A stretch of 64,000 nt of DNA from Pseudolabrys sp. (GCA_026125895.1 JAHCKG010000002.1:248001-312000), one strand, 5' to 3'. Shown: positions 17,885 to 26,975, counted from the first letter of the stretch. Notes: generated from the sequence alone by a model not told the origin. A program made the numbers and translations.

Positions 17885-18002
17885 TTAAGCGGACCTGCCC
17901 TTCCGAATTCGACATGGTCAAATCGGCGTGAGCCCCTAGCTCCAAGGCAGGGGCAAGACCGCACTACGCCGAAAACGTGGTGTGCGTTCAACTTTCAAAA
18001 AC

Positions 18003-18296
18003 ATGAGACGTGAAATGCAGAACGTGTATCGCCGTGCTGTCAGCGCTGACGCTGTCGCCTTGTATGCTCTTGCCGTGGCAGCAGCCCTGGCCTTCCCCGC
18101 ACACTCCGCCCTCGCCGCGTCGGCGAAGACGCACCATGCCCGTCACACCGCGGTGCAGGCCCGCGCGCAGGCTCCTGCCGAGTCCACCGACGGGGTCGCC
18201 TGCACCAAGGCCGGCTGCAAACCGATGCCGTCGTCCTGTCACAGCGCGCCGCAGGGCGGCACCGAACCTGGCTACTCGGTCATAGTCTGTCCGTGA
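18003..18296 (+). CDS. Small secreted Cys4 protein, tandem paralogue 2
   Basis: 97 residues from ATG 18003; GTG 17982 and ATG 18015 are also possible and none has a good Shine-Dalgarno. A hydrophobic signal (ALAVAAALAFPAHSALAAS) precedes a His/Ala-rich linker and the C-terminal block VACTKAGCKPMPSSC ... GYSVIVC. Cys spacing matches its neighbours at 17609 and 18515. The product is probably exported and disulfide-bonded. Function unknown. It lies 118 bp after paralogue 1 and 218 bp before paralogue 3, with a GC-rich hairpin (CCGGTGGCGCG / CGCGCCACCGG near 18345-18380) between the last two. Confidence 0.68.
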   Translation: MRREMQNVYRRAVSADAVALYALAVAAALAFPAHSALAASAKTHHARHTAVQARAQAPAESTDGVACTKAGCKPMPSSCHSAPQGGTEPGYSVIVCP

Positions 18297-18514
18297 GGCG
18301 GCCGGCATCGCGAAGCAGCAACTGACATCGCGATAATGACAAGACCGGTGGCGCGCCGTTCCTCGGCCGCGCCACCGGCGCGGTGGTGCCCGGACGACCG
18401 TGGCAGTCCTGACGGCTCGGTGATCGCGGAAACCGCCGGGACGGCCTAGACTGCGCCAGCGAGATGCGCTCACTCTTCTGGACGACGACACCGCCCCCTG
18501 TTCAAGGAACGCTC

Positions 18515-18778
18515 ATGCGCCTTTGCTTGCCCAGCCTTGGCTGCCTTTTTCTCGCCGGCGTCGCCTTGCCGTTGAGCGTCGCCATCGCGCAAACCTCTCA
18601 CGGGCCGCGCGGCAAGCCGCCGGTCGAACGCAGCCGCGGTGACGCGCGGGAGCAATACCGGCCCGGCGACATCGTCTGCACCAAGGCGGGCTGCCGGCCG
18701 CTGCCACCGGGTTGCCATGCTGTGAACGAAGAAACCTGGGAAGGTCCGACCGGCTACGCGATCGTCATCTGCCCGTAA
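18515..18778 (+). CDS. Small secreted Cys4 protein, tandem paralogue 3
   Basis: 87 residues from ATG 18515, set by AGGAA at 18505-18509. An upstream ATG at 18464 is open but adds a non-signal leader. The signal peptide LPSLGCLFLAGVALPLSVAI ends near AQT, then a short charged linker leads to the C-terminal block IVCTKAGCRPLPPGC ... GYAIVIC. The paralogues share the C-terminal block but not the linkers, so selection seems to act on the Cys4 module. The role is unknown. Confidence 0.7.
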   Translation: MRLCLPSLGCLFLAGVALPLSVAIAQTSHGPRGKPPVERSRGDAREQYRPGDIVCTKAGCRPLPPGCHAVNEETWEGPTGYAIVICP

Positions 18779-18815
18779 GTCCGGGCGGCCCGGCTTCACG
18801 GAGGCTCGCGCTCCG

Positions 18816-19150
18816 TCATCCACAGGGGCGGCCTCGCCATCCACAGGCTCCATTCAACGCACCCGTCTTTCAGCAATGGCCGACCACGATATCCGGATCC
18901 GCATGGTGCCCAGTCTGGCGGAGATTTCCGCTGAGGATTGGGATGCTTGCGCCGGGCAGTCAAACGAGCGCTCGCGCGATGTATCCACATCTTCACAGGC
19001 TGTGGACGACGGGTTTTCAACAGCCGGCGACCGCCGGCCGATGATCCACAATCCGGATGAGGATAACTCGCCGGTTCATGTAAAATCTGAGGACGATTTA
19101 TCCCCGGAATCATCAACACGAGGATATCGAGATAACCCATTTGTTTCACA
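18816..19150. promoter_or_regulatory. Cluster of DnaA-box-like 9-mers
   Basis: Within 335 bp there are four 9-mers with one mismatch to TTATCCACA: TCATCCACA (18816-18824), GTATCCACA (18981-18989), TGATCCACA (19042-19050) and, on the minus strand, TTATCCTCA (19058-19066). TGTTTCACA (19142-19150) is one off the relaxed TTWTNCACA. Three more have two mismatches: CCATCCACA (18837), TCGTCCACA on the minus strand (19001) and TTATCCCCG (19098). Local AT content rises between 19075 and 19160. The cluster spans the start of the FemAB-like gene, mainly inside an in-frame extension that homologues seem to lack. It could be a DnaA-titrating locus, a DnaA-controlled promoter or an origin. The genes expected at an alphaproteobacterial oriC (hemE, rho, maf) are absent. 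Confidence 0.45.
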
Positions 19151-20213
19151 CGATTTTCTATTGTCCCTTGAACAGTCGCATTGCGTCGGCGGCCGGATCG
19201 GCTGGCAGCCGCGCTACCTGATCGCCGAGACGCCGCAGGGGCGGCTGCTCGGGGCTGCGCCCTGTTACGTGAAGAGCCATTCGCGCGGCGAGTACGTCTT
19301 CGACCATGGCTGGGCAGACGCCTTCGAACGGGCCGGCGGCGACTACTACCCCAAGCTCCAGGTCTCGGTGCCCTTCACGCCGGTGACCGGACCGCGGCTG
19401 CTCGCCCGCCCCGGCCCTCAGGCGGGCCACATCCGCGATGCGCTGGCCGAGGCGCTGGCCAAGCTGACCGACGCCAACGATCTCTCCTCGGCCCATGTCA
19501 CCTTCTGCACCGAGCCGGAATGGCGGATGCTCGGAGAGCGCGGCTATCTGCAACGCACCGACCAGCAGTTCCATTTTGAGAACCCGGGCTACGCCAACTT
19601 CGACGACTTCCTCGCCCAGTTGTCCTCGCGCAAGCGCAAGACCATTCGTCGCGAGCGCAAGGAAGCCCATCCGCCCGGAATCGACATCGTCTGTCTGACC
19701 GGCAAGGACCTGACCGAGGACGCCTGGGACGCCTTTTTCGCCTTCTACATGGACACCGGGTCGCGCAAATGGGGCAGCCCGTACCTCACGCGCGAATTCT
19801 TCTCGCTGATCGGCGAGCGCATGGCCGATCGCATCGTCCTCATCATGGCCCGGCGCGCCGGGCGCTACATCGCCGGCGCCATCAACTTTCTCGGCGCCGA
19901 CACGCTGTACGGGCGCAACTGGGGCGCCATCGAGCACCACCCGTTTCTGCATTTCGAGGTCTGCTACTACCAGGCCATCGATTATGCCATCCGGCACAAG
20001 CTGCGCTGGGTCGAGGCTGGAGCACAGGGCGAACACAAGCTGGCGCGGGGCTACCTGCCGCACACCACCTACTCCGCCCACTACATCGCCAATCCGGGCC
20101 TGCGCCGCGCCATCGCCGACTACCTCGAGCGCGAGCGCGCTTATGTCGAAGCCGCCTCCGAAGAGCTTGCGGCGGCCGCGCCATTCCGCAAGGATTTGGC
20201 CGAGCAGGAATGA
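18876..20213 (+). CDS. FemAB/GNAT-like N-acyltransferase (COG3146-type)
   Basis: 445 residues. The main body (about 86-430) matches the COG3146 family of predicted peptidoglycan or N-acyl transferases with a GNAT fold: GRIGWQPRYLIAE, AAPCYVKSHSRGEYVFDHGWADAFERAGGDYYPKLQ, SSRKRKTIRRERKEA, FYMDTGSRKWGSPYLTREFF and EAGAQGEHKLARGYLP. Substrate unknown. Oddity: between DWDACAG (residue 28) and NPFVSHDFL (residue 86) lies a 57-residue Ser/Arg/Asp-rich, probably disordered segment where homologues as I remember them have a short linker; its DNA carries most of the DnaA-box-like words. The true start might therefore be debated, but ISAEDWDACA before the insert resembles the family N-terminus. The HIT gene follows directly. 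Confidence 0.85.
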   Translation: MADHDIRIRMVPSLAEISAEDWDACAGQSNERSRDVSTSSQAVDDGFSTAGDRRPMIHNPDEDNSPVHVKSEDDLSPESSTRGYRDNPFVSHDFLLSLEQSHCVGGRIGWQPRYLIAETPQGRLLGAAPCYVKSHSRGEYVFDHGWADAFERAGGDYYPKLQVSVPFTPVTGPRLLARPGPQAGHIRDALAEALAKLTDANDLSSAHVTFCTEPEWRMLGERGYLQRTDQQFHFENPGYANFDDFLAQLSSRKRKTIRRERKEAHPPGIDIVCLTGKDLTEDAWDAFFAFYMDTGSRKWGSPYLTREFFSLIGERMADRIVLIMARRAGRYIAGAINFLGADTLYGRNWGAIEHHPFLHFEVCYYQAIDYAIRHKLRWVEAGAQGEHKLARGYLPHTTYSAHYIANPGLRRAIADYLERERAYVEAASEELAAAAPFRKDLAEQE

Positions 20214-20236
20214 CGTCAACCGCTGGGGATTTGCCG

Positions 20237-20659
20237 ATGCCGAGCTACGATCCGAACAACATCTTCGCCAAGATCATGCGCGGCGAACTGCCCTGCTACA
20301 AAGTCTACGAGGACGACAAGGCGCTGGCTTTCCTCGACATCATGCCGCGCGCGCCGGGCCATACCCTGGTGCTGCCGAAGGCGCCGGCCCGCAACCTCCT
20401 CGACTGCCCGGCCGAGGACCTCGCCCATGTCGCCAGGGTGGCGCAGAAGATCGCGCAGGCCGCGATGACGGCGCTCGGCGCCGACGGCGTCACGGTGCAG
20501 CAGTTCAACGAAAGCGCCGGCGGCCAGGTGGTGTTCCACCTCCACGTCCACGTCATTCCGCGCAAGACCGGCGTGCCAATGAAGCCGCCCGCCGCCGAAA
20601 AGGAAAAGCCGGAGGCGCTCGCCGAGATGGCCAAGAAGCTGTCCGCGGCGCTGGCTTGA
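20237..20659 (+). CDS. HIT family protein
   Basis: 140 residues. The histidine-triad active site HLHVHVIPR (HxHxHxx) and the N-terminal DPNNIFAKIMRGELPCYKVYEDD, DIMPRAPGHTLVLPKAPA are typical of HINT/Fhit-like nucleotide hydrolases acting on purine nucleoside phosphoramidates or dinucleotides. The frame also opens at ATG 20210, overlapping the preceding stop (ATGA), but family members start just before YDPNNIFAKI and GGGGAT sits eight bases before ATG 20237. It is probably cotranscribed with the acyltransferase. Confidence 0.92.
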   Translation: MPSYDPNNIFAKIMRGELPCYKVYEDDKALAFLDIMPRAPGHTLVLPKAPARNLLDCPAEDLAHVARVAQKIAQAAMTALGADGVTVQQFNESAGGQVVFHLHVHVIPRKTGVPMKPPAAEKEKPEALAEMAKKLSAALA

Positions 20660-20668
20660 GCGCCGCCG

Positions 20669-21013
20669 TTACGGCGTGAACAGGTAGCCGCCCAGCAGCA
20701 AGGTCGCCTCGCCGGCGACGACGCCGGCCAGCGCCGAGCGGCGGATCAGCAGGAAGGCCGCGAAGCCGACCAGCACCGCGCCCATGCGGACCTCGAGCGG
20801 GATATTGGCGAGCGCGCCGTTCGAAAACACGATCAGCTTGGCGACCACGCCGGCGAGGATCGCCGTCGCCACCGCACGCGACCACAGCACGATCTGCGAC
20901 TCTTCGTTCAGGCCGCGCGCCAGCACCAGGCCGAGGAGCCGCCACACTTCGTTCGGCAGGAAGCCGACGACGATGAGCACGAGATAAGGCCAGAGCTCGG
21001 CGGTCATGCTCAT
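20669..21013 (-). CDS. azlD: AzlD domain protein, small subunit of branched-chain amino acid exporter
   Basis: A 114-residue membrane protein with three to four hydrophobic helices (YLVLIVVGFLPNEVWRLLG, SRAVATAILAGVVAKLIV, LVGFAAFLLIRRSALAGVV). The FLPNEVWRLLG motif and size fit AzlD/YgaH, partner of AzlC. Its start overlaps the AzlC stop by four bases (ATGA at 21010-21013), so the pair is translationally coupled. The pair exports branched-chain amino acids or related compounds. An in-frame ATG at 21007 is an alternative start. Confidence 0.88.
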   Translation of the reverse strand: MSMTAELWPYLVLIVVGFLPNEVWRLLGLVLARGLNEESQIVLWSRAVATAILAGVVAKLIVFSNGALANIPLEVRMGAVLVGFAAFLLIRRSALAGVVAGEATLLLGGYLFTP

Positions 21014-21744
21014 CCGTGGATCCGCGCCTTGACGAAGCGGTGCAGCAGATAGGCGATGGTGCCGCCGCCGACGCCGGTCCACATAAGGTCGAGTTCGACA
21101 TGCAGCGCCGCGAGCGCCGTGCCGAGCACGAGGCCGAGCCCCAGCGCGACACGGTCGAGCATCGTCGTGGCGCTGCGTGCGGTCGAGATCAGGAATGACA
21201 TCGGCGTGATGAACAGGAGCGCCGCGGCGAACAGTGACGGCAGGCCGGCGGCGAGATAGAAGCCGACCAGGCCGAACGTCGCCGCCGTGCCGAGAAATGT
21301 CACCGACAGGCCGTTGCAAAAGGCGATGCGATGTTCCGGCGCGATGCCCGGCAGCATGCGCAGCGACTCGATCCACATGCTGACCGAGGTGAAATGCGCG
21401 GGCAGCACCAGATCGCTGGTGCGCGTCGTGCGCGTGCGCAGTAGCGGCAGCAGCGCCACGACCATCGGAAACAGCCGGATCGCGCTCAGCGTCACCGCGA
21501 TGGCGAGTTCGATCATCGCCGCGCCGGTGCCGATGCCGGAGATGAGGATGACCTGCGCCGGCGCCGCCCAGACGAACAGCGTCGATAACGTCAGCCACCA
21601 GGCCGACAGGCCGAAGTCATGCGCCAGCGCGCCGAGCCCGAGATAGGTGCCGGCCATTACCGGAAAGAACACCGACGTGGCGGCGTGCTTGATGCCGCCC
21701 CGGAACGCGGCGGCGGAGGTCTCGAAGGTCGTGGATTCCGGCAT
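21010..21744 (-). CDS. azlC: AzlC family branched-chain amino acid permease
   Basis: 244 residues, multi-pass membrane protein of the LIV-E/AzlC family. Motifs are FRGGIKHAATSVFFPVMAGTYLGLGALAHDFG, LSTLFVWAAPAQVILIS (family signature around the AAPAQ), VTLSAIRLFPMVVALLP and LLFITPMSFLISTA. The protein exports branched-chain amino acids or related compounds with AzlD. It is the first gene of the azlCD pair; the next minus-strand gene downstream is absent, since hit converges with azlD after 9 bp. Confidence 0.9.
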   Translation of the reverse strand: MPESTTFETSAAAFRGGIKHAATSVFFPVMAGTYLGLGALAHDFGLSAWWLTLSTLFVWAAPAQVILISGIGTGAAMIELAIAVTLSAIRLFPMVVALLPLLRTRTTRTSDLVLPAHFTSVSMWIESLRMLPGIAPEHRIAFCNGLSVTFLGTAATFGLVGFYLAAGLPSLFAAALLFITPMSFLISTARSATTMLDRVALGLGLVLGTALAALHVELDLMWTGVGGGTIAYLLHRFVKARIHG

Positions 21745-21836
21745 GGGCCATTCGGTTTGTCATAGGGCCGGTTCCGCCGCAACCGCGATTGCACCCTCAG
21801 TGTCCGCGTCGGCGCATGCGGCCCCTGCAAAATGAA

Positions 21837-21871
21837 AAGGCCGGGCGCGAGGCCCGGCCTTGTCGCATTGT
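21837..21871 (-). terminator. Intrinsic terminator of clpA
   Basis: Stem AAGGCCGGGC / GCCCGGCCTT at 21837-21861. On the minus strand it is followed by TTTTCATTTTG (toward 21827). It lies 25 bp after the clpA stop codon. Confidence 0.8.
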
Positions 21872-21885
21872 TCGGGGAAGCCCCG

Positions 21886-24327
21886 TTACGCCTTGAGCAG
21901 CGGCACCTTCGGCACCGACCCCTTCTTGCCGCCACCGTCGCCGCCATCGCCTTTCGGCTTAGGCGAGCGCGGCTTGGGCGACGCGCGACGCTTGGCCTTC
22001 GGCCGCACCGCCGGCAGCTTCTCGGGCTTCGGCGTGACCGGGCCGTCGAGGAACTGGAAGCCGAGCTTGTCGCGGCCGTTCTCGTCCTTCTCGACGACGA
22101 CGCGCACATGGCCGCCGTTCTTGAGATGACCGAACAGCACCTCGTCGGCCAGCGGCTTCTTGATGTGCTCCTGGATCACGCGGGCCATCGGCCGCGCGCC
22201 CATCAGTTCGTCGTAGCCGTTGGCGATCAGCCAGCGCGAGGCTTCCTCCGACAGCTCGATGGTGACGTTGCGGTCGCCCAACTGGGCCTCGAGCTGCAGC
22301 ACGAACTTCTCGACCACCTGCGCAATCACCGCCTGCGGCAGATGACCGAAGGTAACGGTGGCGTCGAGCCGGTTGCGGAATTCCGGCGTGAACAGCCGGT
22401 TGATCGCATCCTGGTCCTCGCCTTCCCGCTTGGTGCGCGTGAAGCCGTAGGCGGCCTTGGCCATGTCAGACGCGCCCGCATTGGTCGTCATGATCAGGAT
22501 GACGTTGCGGAAATCGACCTGCTTGCCGTTGTGGTCGGTGAGCTTGCCATGATCCATGACCTGCAGCAGCACGTTGAACAGGTCCGGATGCGCCTTCTCG
22601 ATTTCGTCGAGCAACAGCACCGAGTGCGGATGCTGATCGACGCCGTCGGTCAACAGCCCGCCCTGATCGAAGCCGACATAGCCCGGAGGCGCGCCGATCA
22701 GACGCGAGATCGTGTGTCGCTCCATGTACTCGGACATGTCGAAGCGGATGAGCTCGACGCCGAGTGAGGCCGCGAGCTGCTTGGCGACTTCGGTCTTGCC
22801 GACGCCGGTGGGTCCCGAGAACAGGTAGCAGCCAATCGGTTTCTCCGGCTCACGCAGGCCCGCACGAGCGAGCTTGATCGAAGCCGACAGCGACTCGATC
22901 GCCTTGTCCTGGCCATAGACCACCGTCTTGAGCGTCTGCTCGAGATGCTTGAGCACCTCGGCGTCGTCCTTCGACACCGTCTTAGGCGGGATGCGAGCCA
23001 TGGTCGAAATCGTGGTCTCGATTTCCTTGACGCCGATCGTCTTCTTGCGCCGGTTCTCCGGCAGCAGCATCTGCGCCGCGCCGGATTCATCGATCACGTC
23101 GATGGCCTTGTCCGGCAGCTTGCGGTCGTGGATGTAACGAGACGACAGTTCCACCGCCGCCTTGATGGCGTCGTTGGTGTATTTGAGCTTGTGATAGTCT
23201 TCGAAATATGGCTTGAGGCCCTTGAGGATCTCAATCGCATCCGGCACCGACGGCTCGTTGACGTCGATCTTCTGGAAACGGCGCACCAGCGCGCGATCCT
23301 TCTCGAAGTACTGGCGGTACTCCTTGTAGGTCGTCGAGCCGATGCAGCGGATCGTCCCGGAGGACAAAGCCGGCTTGAGCAGGTTAGAGGCGTCCATCGC
23401 GCCACCGGACGTGGCGCCGGCGCCGATCACGGTATGGATCTCGTCGATGAACATGATCGCGCCCGGATAGGCCTCGATCTCCTTGATCACCTGCTTGAGC
23501 CGCTCCTCGAAGTCGCCGCGGTAGCGCGTGCCGGCGAGCAGCGTGCCCATGTCGAGCGCGAACACGGTCGCGCCCTTGAGCACGTCCGGCACTTCGCCAT
23601 GAATGATGCGGCGCGCGAGACCTTCGGCGATCGCGGTCTTGCCGACGCCGGCTTCGCCGACGAACAGCGGATTGTTCTTGGAACGGCGGCACAGCACCTG
23701 GATGGTGCGGCTGATCTCGCTGTCGCGGCCGATCAGCGGATCGATCTTGCCTTCCTTCGCCTTCTTGTTGAGGTTGACGCAATAAGCCTCGAGTGCGTCG
23801 CCCTTTTTCTTCGGCTCGTCGCTGCTGCCGCCCTTGGCGTCGGCCTCTTCGTCAGCGCCGCGCACCGGACGCTGCTCGGTCAGACCCGGACGCTTGGCGA
23901 TGCCGTGGCTGATGTAGTTGACGGCGTCGTAGCGCGTCATGTCCTGCTCTTGCAGGAAATAGGCGGCGTGGCTCTCGCGCTCGGCGAAGATCGCGACCAG
24001 CACGTTGGCGCCGGTGACTTCCTCGCGACCCGACGACTGCACGTGGATCACTGCGCGCTGAATCACGCGCTGGAACCCGGCCGTCGGTTTGGAATCTTCG
24101 CTGCCGTCGGTGATGAGGTTTTCGAGTTCCGACTCGAGATAGGAGACGAGGCTTCGGCGCAGCTTCTCGAGATCGACGTTGCACGCCCGCATCACGGCCG
24201 AGGCGTCCTGATCGTCGATCATCGCCAGCAGCAAGTGTTCCAGCGTAGCGTATTCGTGATGCCGCTCATTCGCGAGCGCGAGCGCTCGATGAAGCGATTG
24301 TTCCAGGCTGCGGGAGAATGTCGGCAT
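21886..24327 (-). CDS. clpA: ATP-dependent Clp protease ATP-binding subunit ClpA
   Basis: 813 residues, AAA+ unfoldase that feeds substrates to ClpP. The N-domain (1-150) starts with [35 protein letters not shown]-1 has Walker A GEAGVGKT at 224-231, AAA-2 has GPTGVGKTE near 505-513, and Walker B sites are [13 protein letters not shown] and [13 protein letters not shown]. The C-terminus adds a roughly 50-residue Lys/Pro/Gly-rich tail ([20 protein letters not shown]) beyond the usual ClpA end; a similar tail occurs in related rhizobial ClpA. clpS lies directly upstream on the same strand (58 bp), the standard clpSA order. Confidence 0.97.
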   Translation of the reverse strand: MPTFSRSLEQSLHRALALANERHHEYATLEHLLLAMIDDQDASAVMRACNVDLEKLRRSLVSYLESELENLITDGSEDSKPTAGFQRVIQRAVIHVQSSGREEVTGANVLVAIFAERESHAAYFLQEQDMTRYDAVNYISHGIAKRPGLTEQRPVRGADEEADAKGGSSDEPKKKGDALEAYCVNLNKKAKEGKIDPLIGRDSEISRTIQVLCRRSKNNPLFVGEAGVGKTAIAEGLARRIIHGEVPDVLKGATVFALDMGTLLAGTRYRGDFEERLKQVIKEIEAYPGAIMFIDEIHTVIGAGATSGGAMDASNLLKPALSSGTIRCIGSTTYKEYRQYFEKDRALVRRFQKIDVNEPSVPDAIEILKGLKPYFEDYHKLKYTNDAIKAAVELSSRYIHDRKLPDKAIDVIDESGAAQMLLPENRRKKTIGVKEIETTISTMARIPPKTVSKDDAEVLKHLEQTLKTVVYGQDKAIESLSASIKLARAGLREPEKPIGCYLFSGPTGVGKTEVAKQLAASLGVELIRFDMSEYMERHTISRLIGAPPGYVGFDQGGLLTDGVDQHPHSVLLLDEIEKAHPDLFNVLLQVMDHGKLTDHNGKQVDFRNVILIMTTNAGASDMAKAAYGFTRTKREGEDQDAINRLFTPEFRNRLDATVTFGHLPQAVIAQVVEKFVLQLEAQLGDRNVTIELSEEASRWLIANGYDELMGARPMARVIQEHIKKPLADEVLFGHLKNGGHVRVVVEKDENGRDKLGFQFLDGPVTPKPEKLPAVRPKAKRRASPKPRSPKPKGDGGDGGGKKGSVPKVPLLKA

Positions 24328-24385
24328 TCCGTGTTCCAGTCCCAGTTATCGATAAGTTCCGATCGAAGCGTCCCCCACCCCGAAT

Positions 24386-24826
24386 CTACTTTTTCTCCAT
24401 CACGCACTGCAAAGGATGCTGATGTTTTCGCGCGAAGTCCATGACCTGTGTAACCTTGGTCTCCGCGACTTCGTAAGTATAAATGCCGCACTCTCCCATG
24501 CCATGGTGATGCACGTGCAGCATGATGCGTGTGGCGGCCTCGTGATCCTTGCCGAAGAATCGCTCGATCACATGGACGACGAACTCCATCGGCGTGTAGT
24601 CGTCGTTCAATATAAGCACGCGATACAGGTTTGGCCGCTTGGTCTGCGGCTTGGTCTTGGTGATGACCGCGACGTTCGGCTCGCCCGGCGTTGGCGGGGT
24701 CTGCTTCTTGCGGTCATCGTCCGCCATATAGGCGGCACGGCCGGCCATGACAGGGGCGCGCGCGGCGGCGCGGCGCGCCGCGGCGGCCGCGGGCGAATGG
24801 GAGGCAGGCGTCGTCTTCTTCTTCAT
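24386..24826 (-). CDS. clpS: ClpS adaptor for ClpAP (N-end rule)
   Basis: 146 residues from ATG 24826. The ClpS core is complete: [27 protein letters not shown] (the NDDYTPM loop binds N-degrons), [28 protein letters not shown] and the C-terminal [15 protein letters not shown]. ClpS binds the ClpA N-domain and delivers proteins with bulky hydrophobic N-termini. Start is uncertain: ATG 24727 (MADDDRKK, 113 residues) would give the usual length, while 24826 adds an Ala-rich leader. Neither has a clear Shine-Dalgarno. Confidence 0.93.
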   Translation of the reverse strand: MKKKTTPASHSPAAAAARRAAARAPVMAGRAAYMADDDRKKQTPPTPGEPNVAVITKTKPQTKRPNLYRVLILNDDYTPMEFVVHVIERFFGKDHEAATRIMLHVHHHGMGECGIYTYEVAETKVTQVMDFARKHQHPLQCVMEKK

Positions 24827-25434
24827 GGTCAGTCGAATGTCGTTCAAGCCAGGCAAGTTTGACGCCAAGAACCGAACCGAGGGCCCGAAACGCCAGTTCA
24901 AGCGTTGCATCCCAAGGCCCCGCCGTCACCCCACCCGGTCGGTTATTCACTATCATAAGGACGTCGGCGCCATCCTTCCAACCGGCGAAATCGGTCCCCA
25001 GCCAACCTCGCCTGCGGCGATTTCGCGCGATGGTCAGAGGGCTTAGCCCTCAGATAGCCACTGTCGGCGCGTTCACAAGCCGCCTGCCCGGCAAATCGCC
25101 GGGCCGTGAGGGCCGCCGGTCTATGCAGCCCCGCTGGCGAAGACGGGCCCCTGATGGCATCAACGCTGCGTTACAGGTGCCGGAGGTATCGCGCGGTCGC
25201 CTCGTGGCCGATCCGCAAGGCGCCGTTAAGGATGTCCTCTAAGAACTATTCGGCATTCGCGCCGCGAAAGGCAGATGCTGTTTACCAGGCAAGCCTTTGT
25301 TCCGCCGGGGTTTGTCGGGGCTGACCCGCCTCAACCCTTAGCGGCCGCCCCCGGTTTTCCATCGCTCTATATACTGCTGCTTTAATAGCATTCTGTATGA
25401 AGGCGACCGGTAGCAGCTCCTTCCGGTGGCAGTC
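24827..25434. other. Intergenic region between clpS and the TadG-like gene
   Basis: About 600 bp containing the divergent promoters. No supported gene; short plus-strand frames are Pro/Arg-rich and have no domains. An AT-rich patch at about 25368-25400 (CTCTATATACTGC, TTTAATAGC) probably holds the promoter of the downstream gene. GC-rich hairpins occur around 25085-25115. Confidence 0.5.
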
Positions 25435-26844
25435 ATGACCCGTTACTGGCACGCACTCGCTTGCAAATTCCTCCACGGTTTGTCGCGTTTTGGTCGCGAA
25501 ACCGGCGGCAATGTCGCCCTCACCTTCGCGCTGGCGACGCTGCCGATCGTCGGTACCGCCGGCGCGGCGGTCGACTATAGCCATGCCAACAATGTGAAAG
25601 CTGCGCTTCAGGCCGCGCTCGACTCGACCGCGCTGATGCTGGCGCGCGACGCTTCCGAACTGAGCGCGTCCGATCTCAACGCCAAGGCGCTCACCTATTT
25701 CAAGGCGATGTTCGATCGGCCGGAAGCCGGCAACGTCGCGGTGACCGCCACCTATACGACCAGCGGCGGCTCCAAGGTTGTCGTCAACGGTTCGGCGGCC
25801 GTGCCAACCACCTTCCTCGGCATCATGGGCTACAACAACATCACTGTCAGCGGGTCGTCGACGACCGCGTGGGGCACGACGCGGCTGCGCGTCGCCCTGG
25901 CGCTCGACAACACCGGTTCGATGGCCTCCGACGGCAAGATGACGGCGCTCAAGGCGGCGACCAAGGATCTGCTGACGCAGCTCAAGAACGCGGCGACGGT
26001 GAACGGCGATGTCTATGTCTCGATCATCCCCTTCGCCAAGGACGTCAACATCGGCGCGACCAACTACAATGCCAGCTACATCGATTGGACCGACTGGAAC
26101 AGCGACAATCAGACATGCAGCGGCGGCGGCGGTTGGGGCGGCTGGGGCGGCAACTGGAACTGGGGAAATTGGGGCAGCGGCAGCAATTGCTCCGCGGCCA
26201 ACCACAACACCTGGAACGGTTGCGTCACCGACCGAGGCCCGTCAAGCGCGCCCGGAACTTCGACGTGGGATCAGGTCGTTACGGCACCGGACGGCACCGC
26301 TAATTCGAAGTGGCCGGCGGAGCAATACGACGCCTGCCCCGTCGCCATGAAGGGCCTGTCCTACGACTGGACGTCGATGAACAGTCTGGTCGACCAGATG
26401 CAACCAAATGGCGCCACCAACCAGCCGATCGGCCTCGTCTGGGGCTGGCAGTCGCTGGTCGGCGGCGGGCCACTGACGGCGCCGGCAAAGGATTCCAATT
26501 ACAACTACTCCGACATCATCATCCTGATGTCGGATGGCCTGAACACGCAGGACCGCTGGTACGGCAACGGCTCCAATACCAGCACGGCGGTCGACAACCG
26601 CATGTATCAGACCGGCAATGGCTCCGGCACCTGCGCCAACATCAAGAACGCGGGCGTCACGATTTACACAATCCAGGTCAACACCGGCGGCGATCCGACG
26701 TCGACGCTGCTGAAGAACTGCGCCGGCACCAAGACTAAACTCTACGACCCGGACAAATTCTTCATGGTCACGACCGCAAGCGGCATCGGTACCGTGTTCA
26801 GCCAGATCGGCACTGCCCTGACGCAACTGCGCGTCGCCAAGTAG
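25435..26844 (+). CDS. TadG-like pilus assembly protein with VWA domain
   Basis: 469 residues. It starts with a TadE/G-type N-terminus: RETGGNVALTFALATLPIVGTAGAAVDYSHAN, one membrane anchor with the outside-facing pseudopilin-like DYSHANNVKAALQAALDSTALMLARDA. A von Willebrand A domain follows, with MIDAS motif ALALDNTGSMAS at 155-165 and IIILMSDGLNTQ. An unusual Gly/Trp/Asn-rich insertion (about residues 229-252, GGGWGGWGGNWNWGNW) lies inside the VWA region. TadG proteins belong to Flp pilus systems or related envelope machines, but no other tad genes are nearby, so it is an orphan here. GTG 25426 is an alternative start. Confidence 0.85.
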   Translation: MTRYWHALACKFLHGLSRFGRETGGNVALTFALATLPIVGTAGAAVDYSHANNVKAALQAALDSTALMLARDASELSASDLNAKALTYFKAMFDRPEAGNVAVTATYTTSGGSKVVVNGSAAVPTTFLGIMGYNNITVSGSSTTAWGTTRLRVALALDNTGSMASDGKMTALKAATKDLLTQLKNAATVNGDVYVSIIPFAKDVNIGATNYNASYIDWTDWNSDNQTCSGGGGWGGWGGNWNWGNWGSGSNCSAANHNTWNGCVTDRGPSSAPGTSTWDQVVTAPDGTANSKWPAEQYDACPVAMKGLSYDWTSMNSLVDQMQPNGATNQPIGLVWGWQSLVGGGPLTAPAKDSNYNYSDIIILMSDGLNTQDRWYGNGSNTSTAVDNRMYQTGNGSGTCANIKNAGVTIYTIQVNTGGDPTSTLLKNCAGTKTKLYDPDKFFMVTTASGIGTVFSQIGTALTQLRVAK

Positions 26845-26869
26845 AGCGGCGCGCCCGTGGCGCATCGGC

Positions 26870-26899
26870 AAAAAAATAGCCCGGCGCAACTGCCGGGCT
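26870..26899 (-). terminator. Intrinsic terminator downstream of the phasin gene
   Basis: Stem AGCCCGGC / GCCGGGCT with a 6-nt loop (26878-26899). On the minus strand it is followed by TA and TTTTTTT. It lies between the convergent TadG-like and phasin genes. Confidence 0.8.
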
Positions 26900-26975
26900 G
26901 ATCATTCCAACGCTACTCTCCGTTTCGCCCTCTACGCGGCGTTACGGTACGCGACGCTTACAGGAAGCGCGGGCC

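Noticed and set aside
18816..19150. Canonical alphaproteobacterial oriC
   Set aside because: No hemE, rho, maf, aroE or coaE nearby and no CtrA pairs (TTAA-N7-TTAA); kept only as a candidate DnaA-binding cluster.
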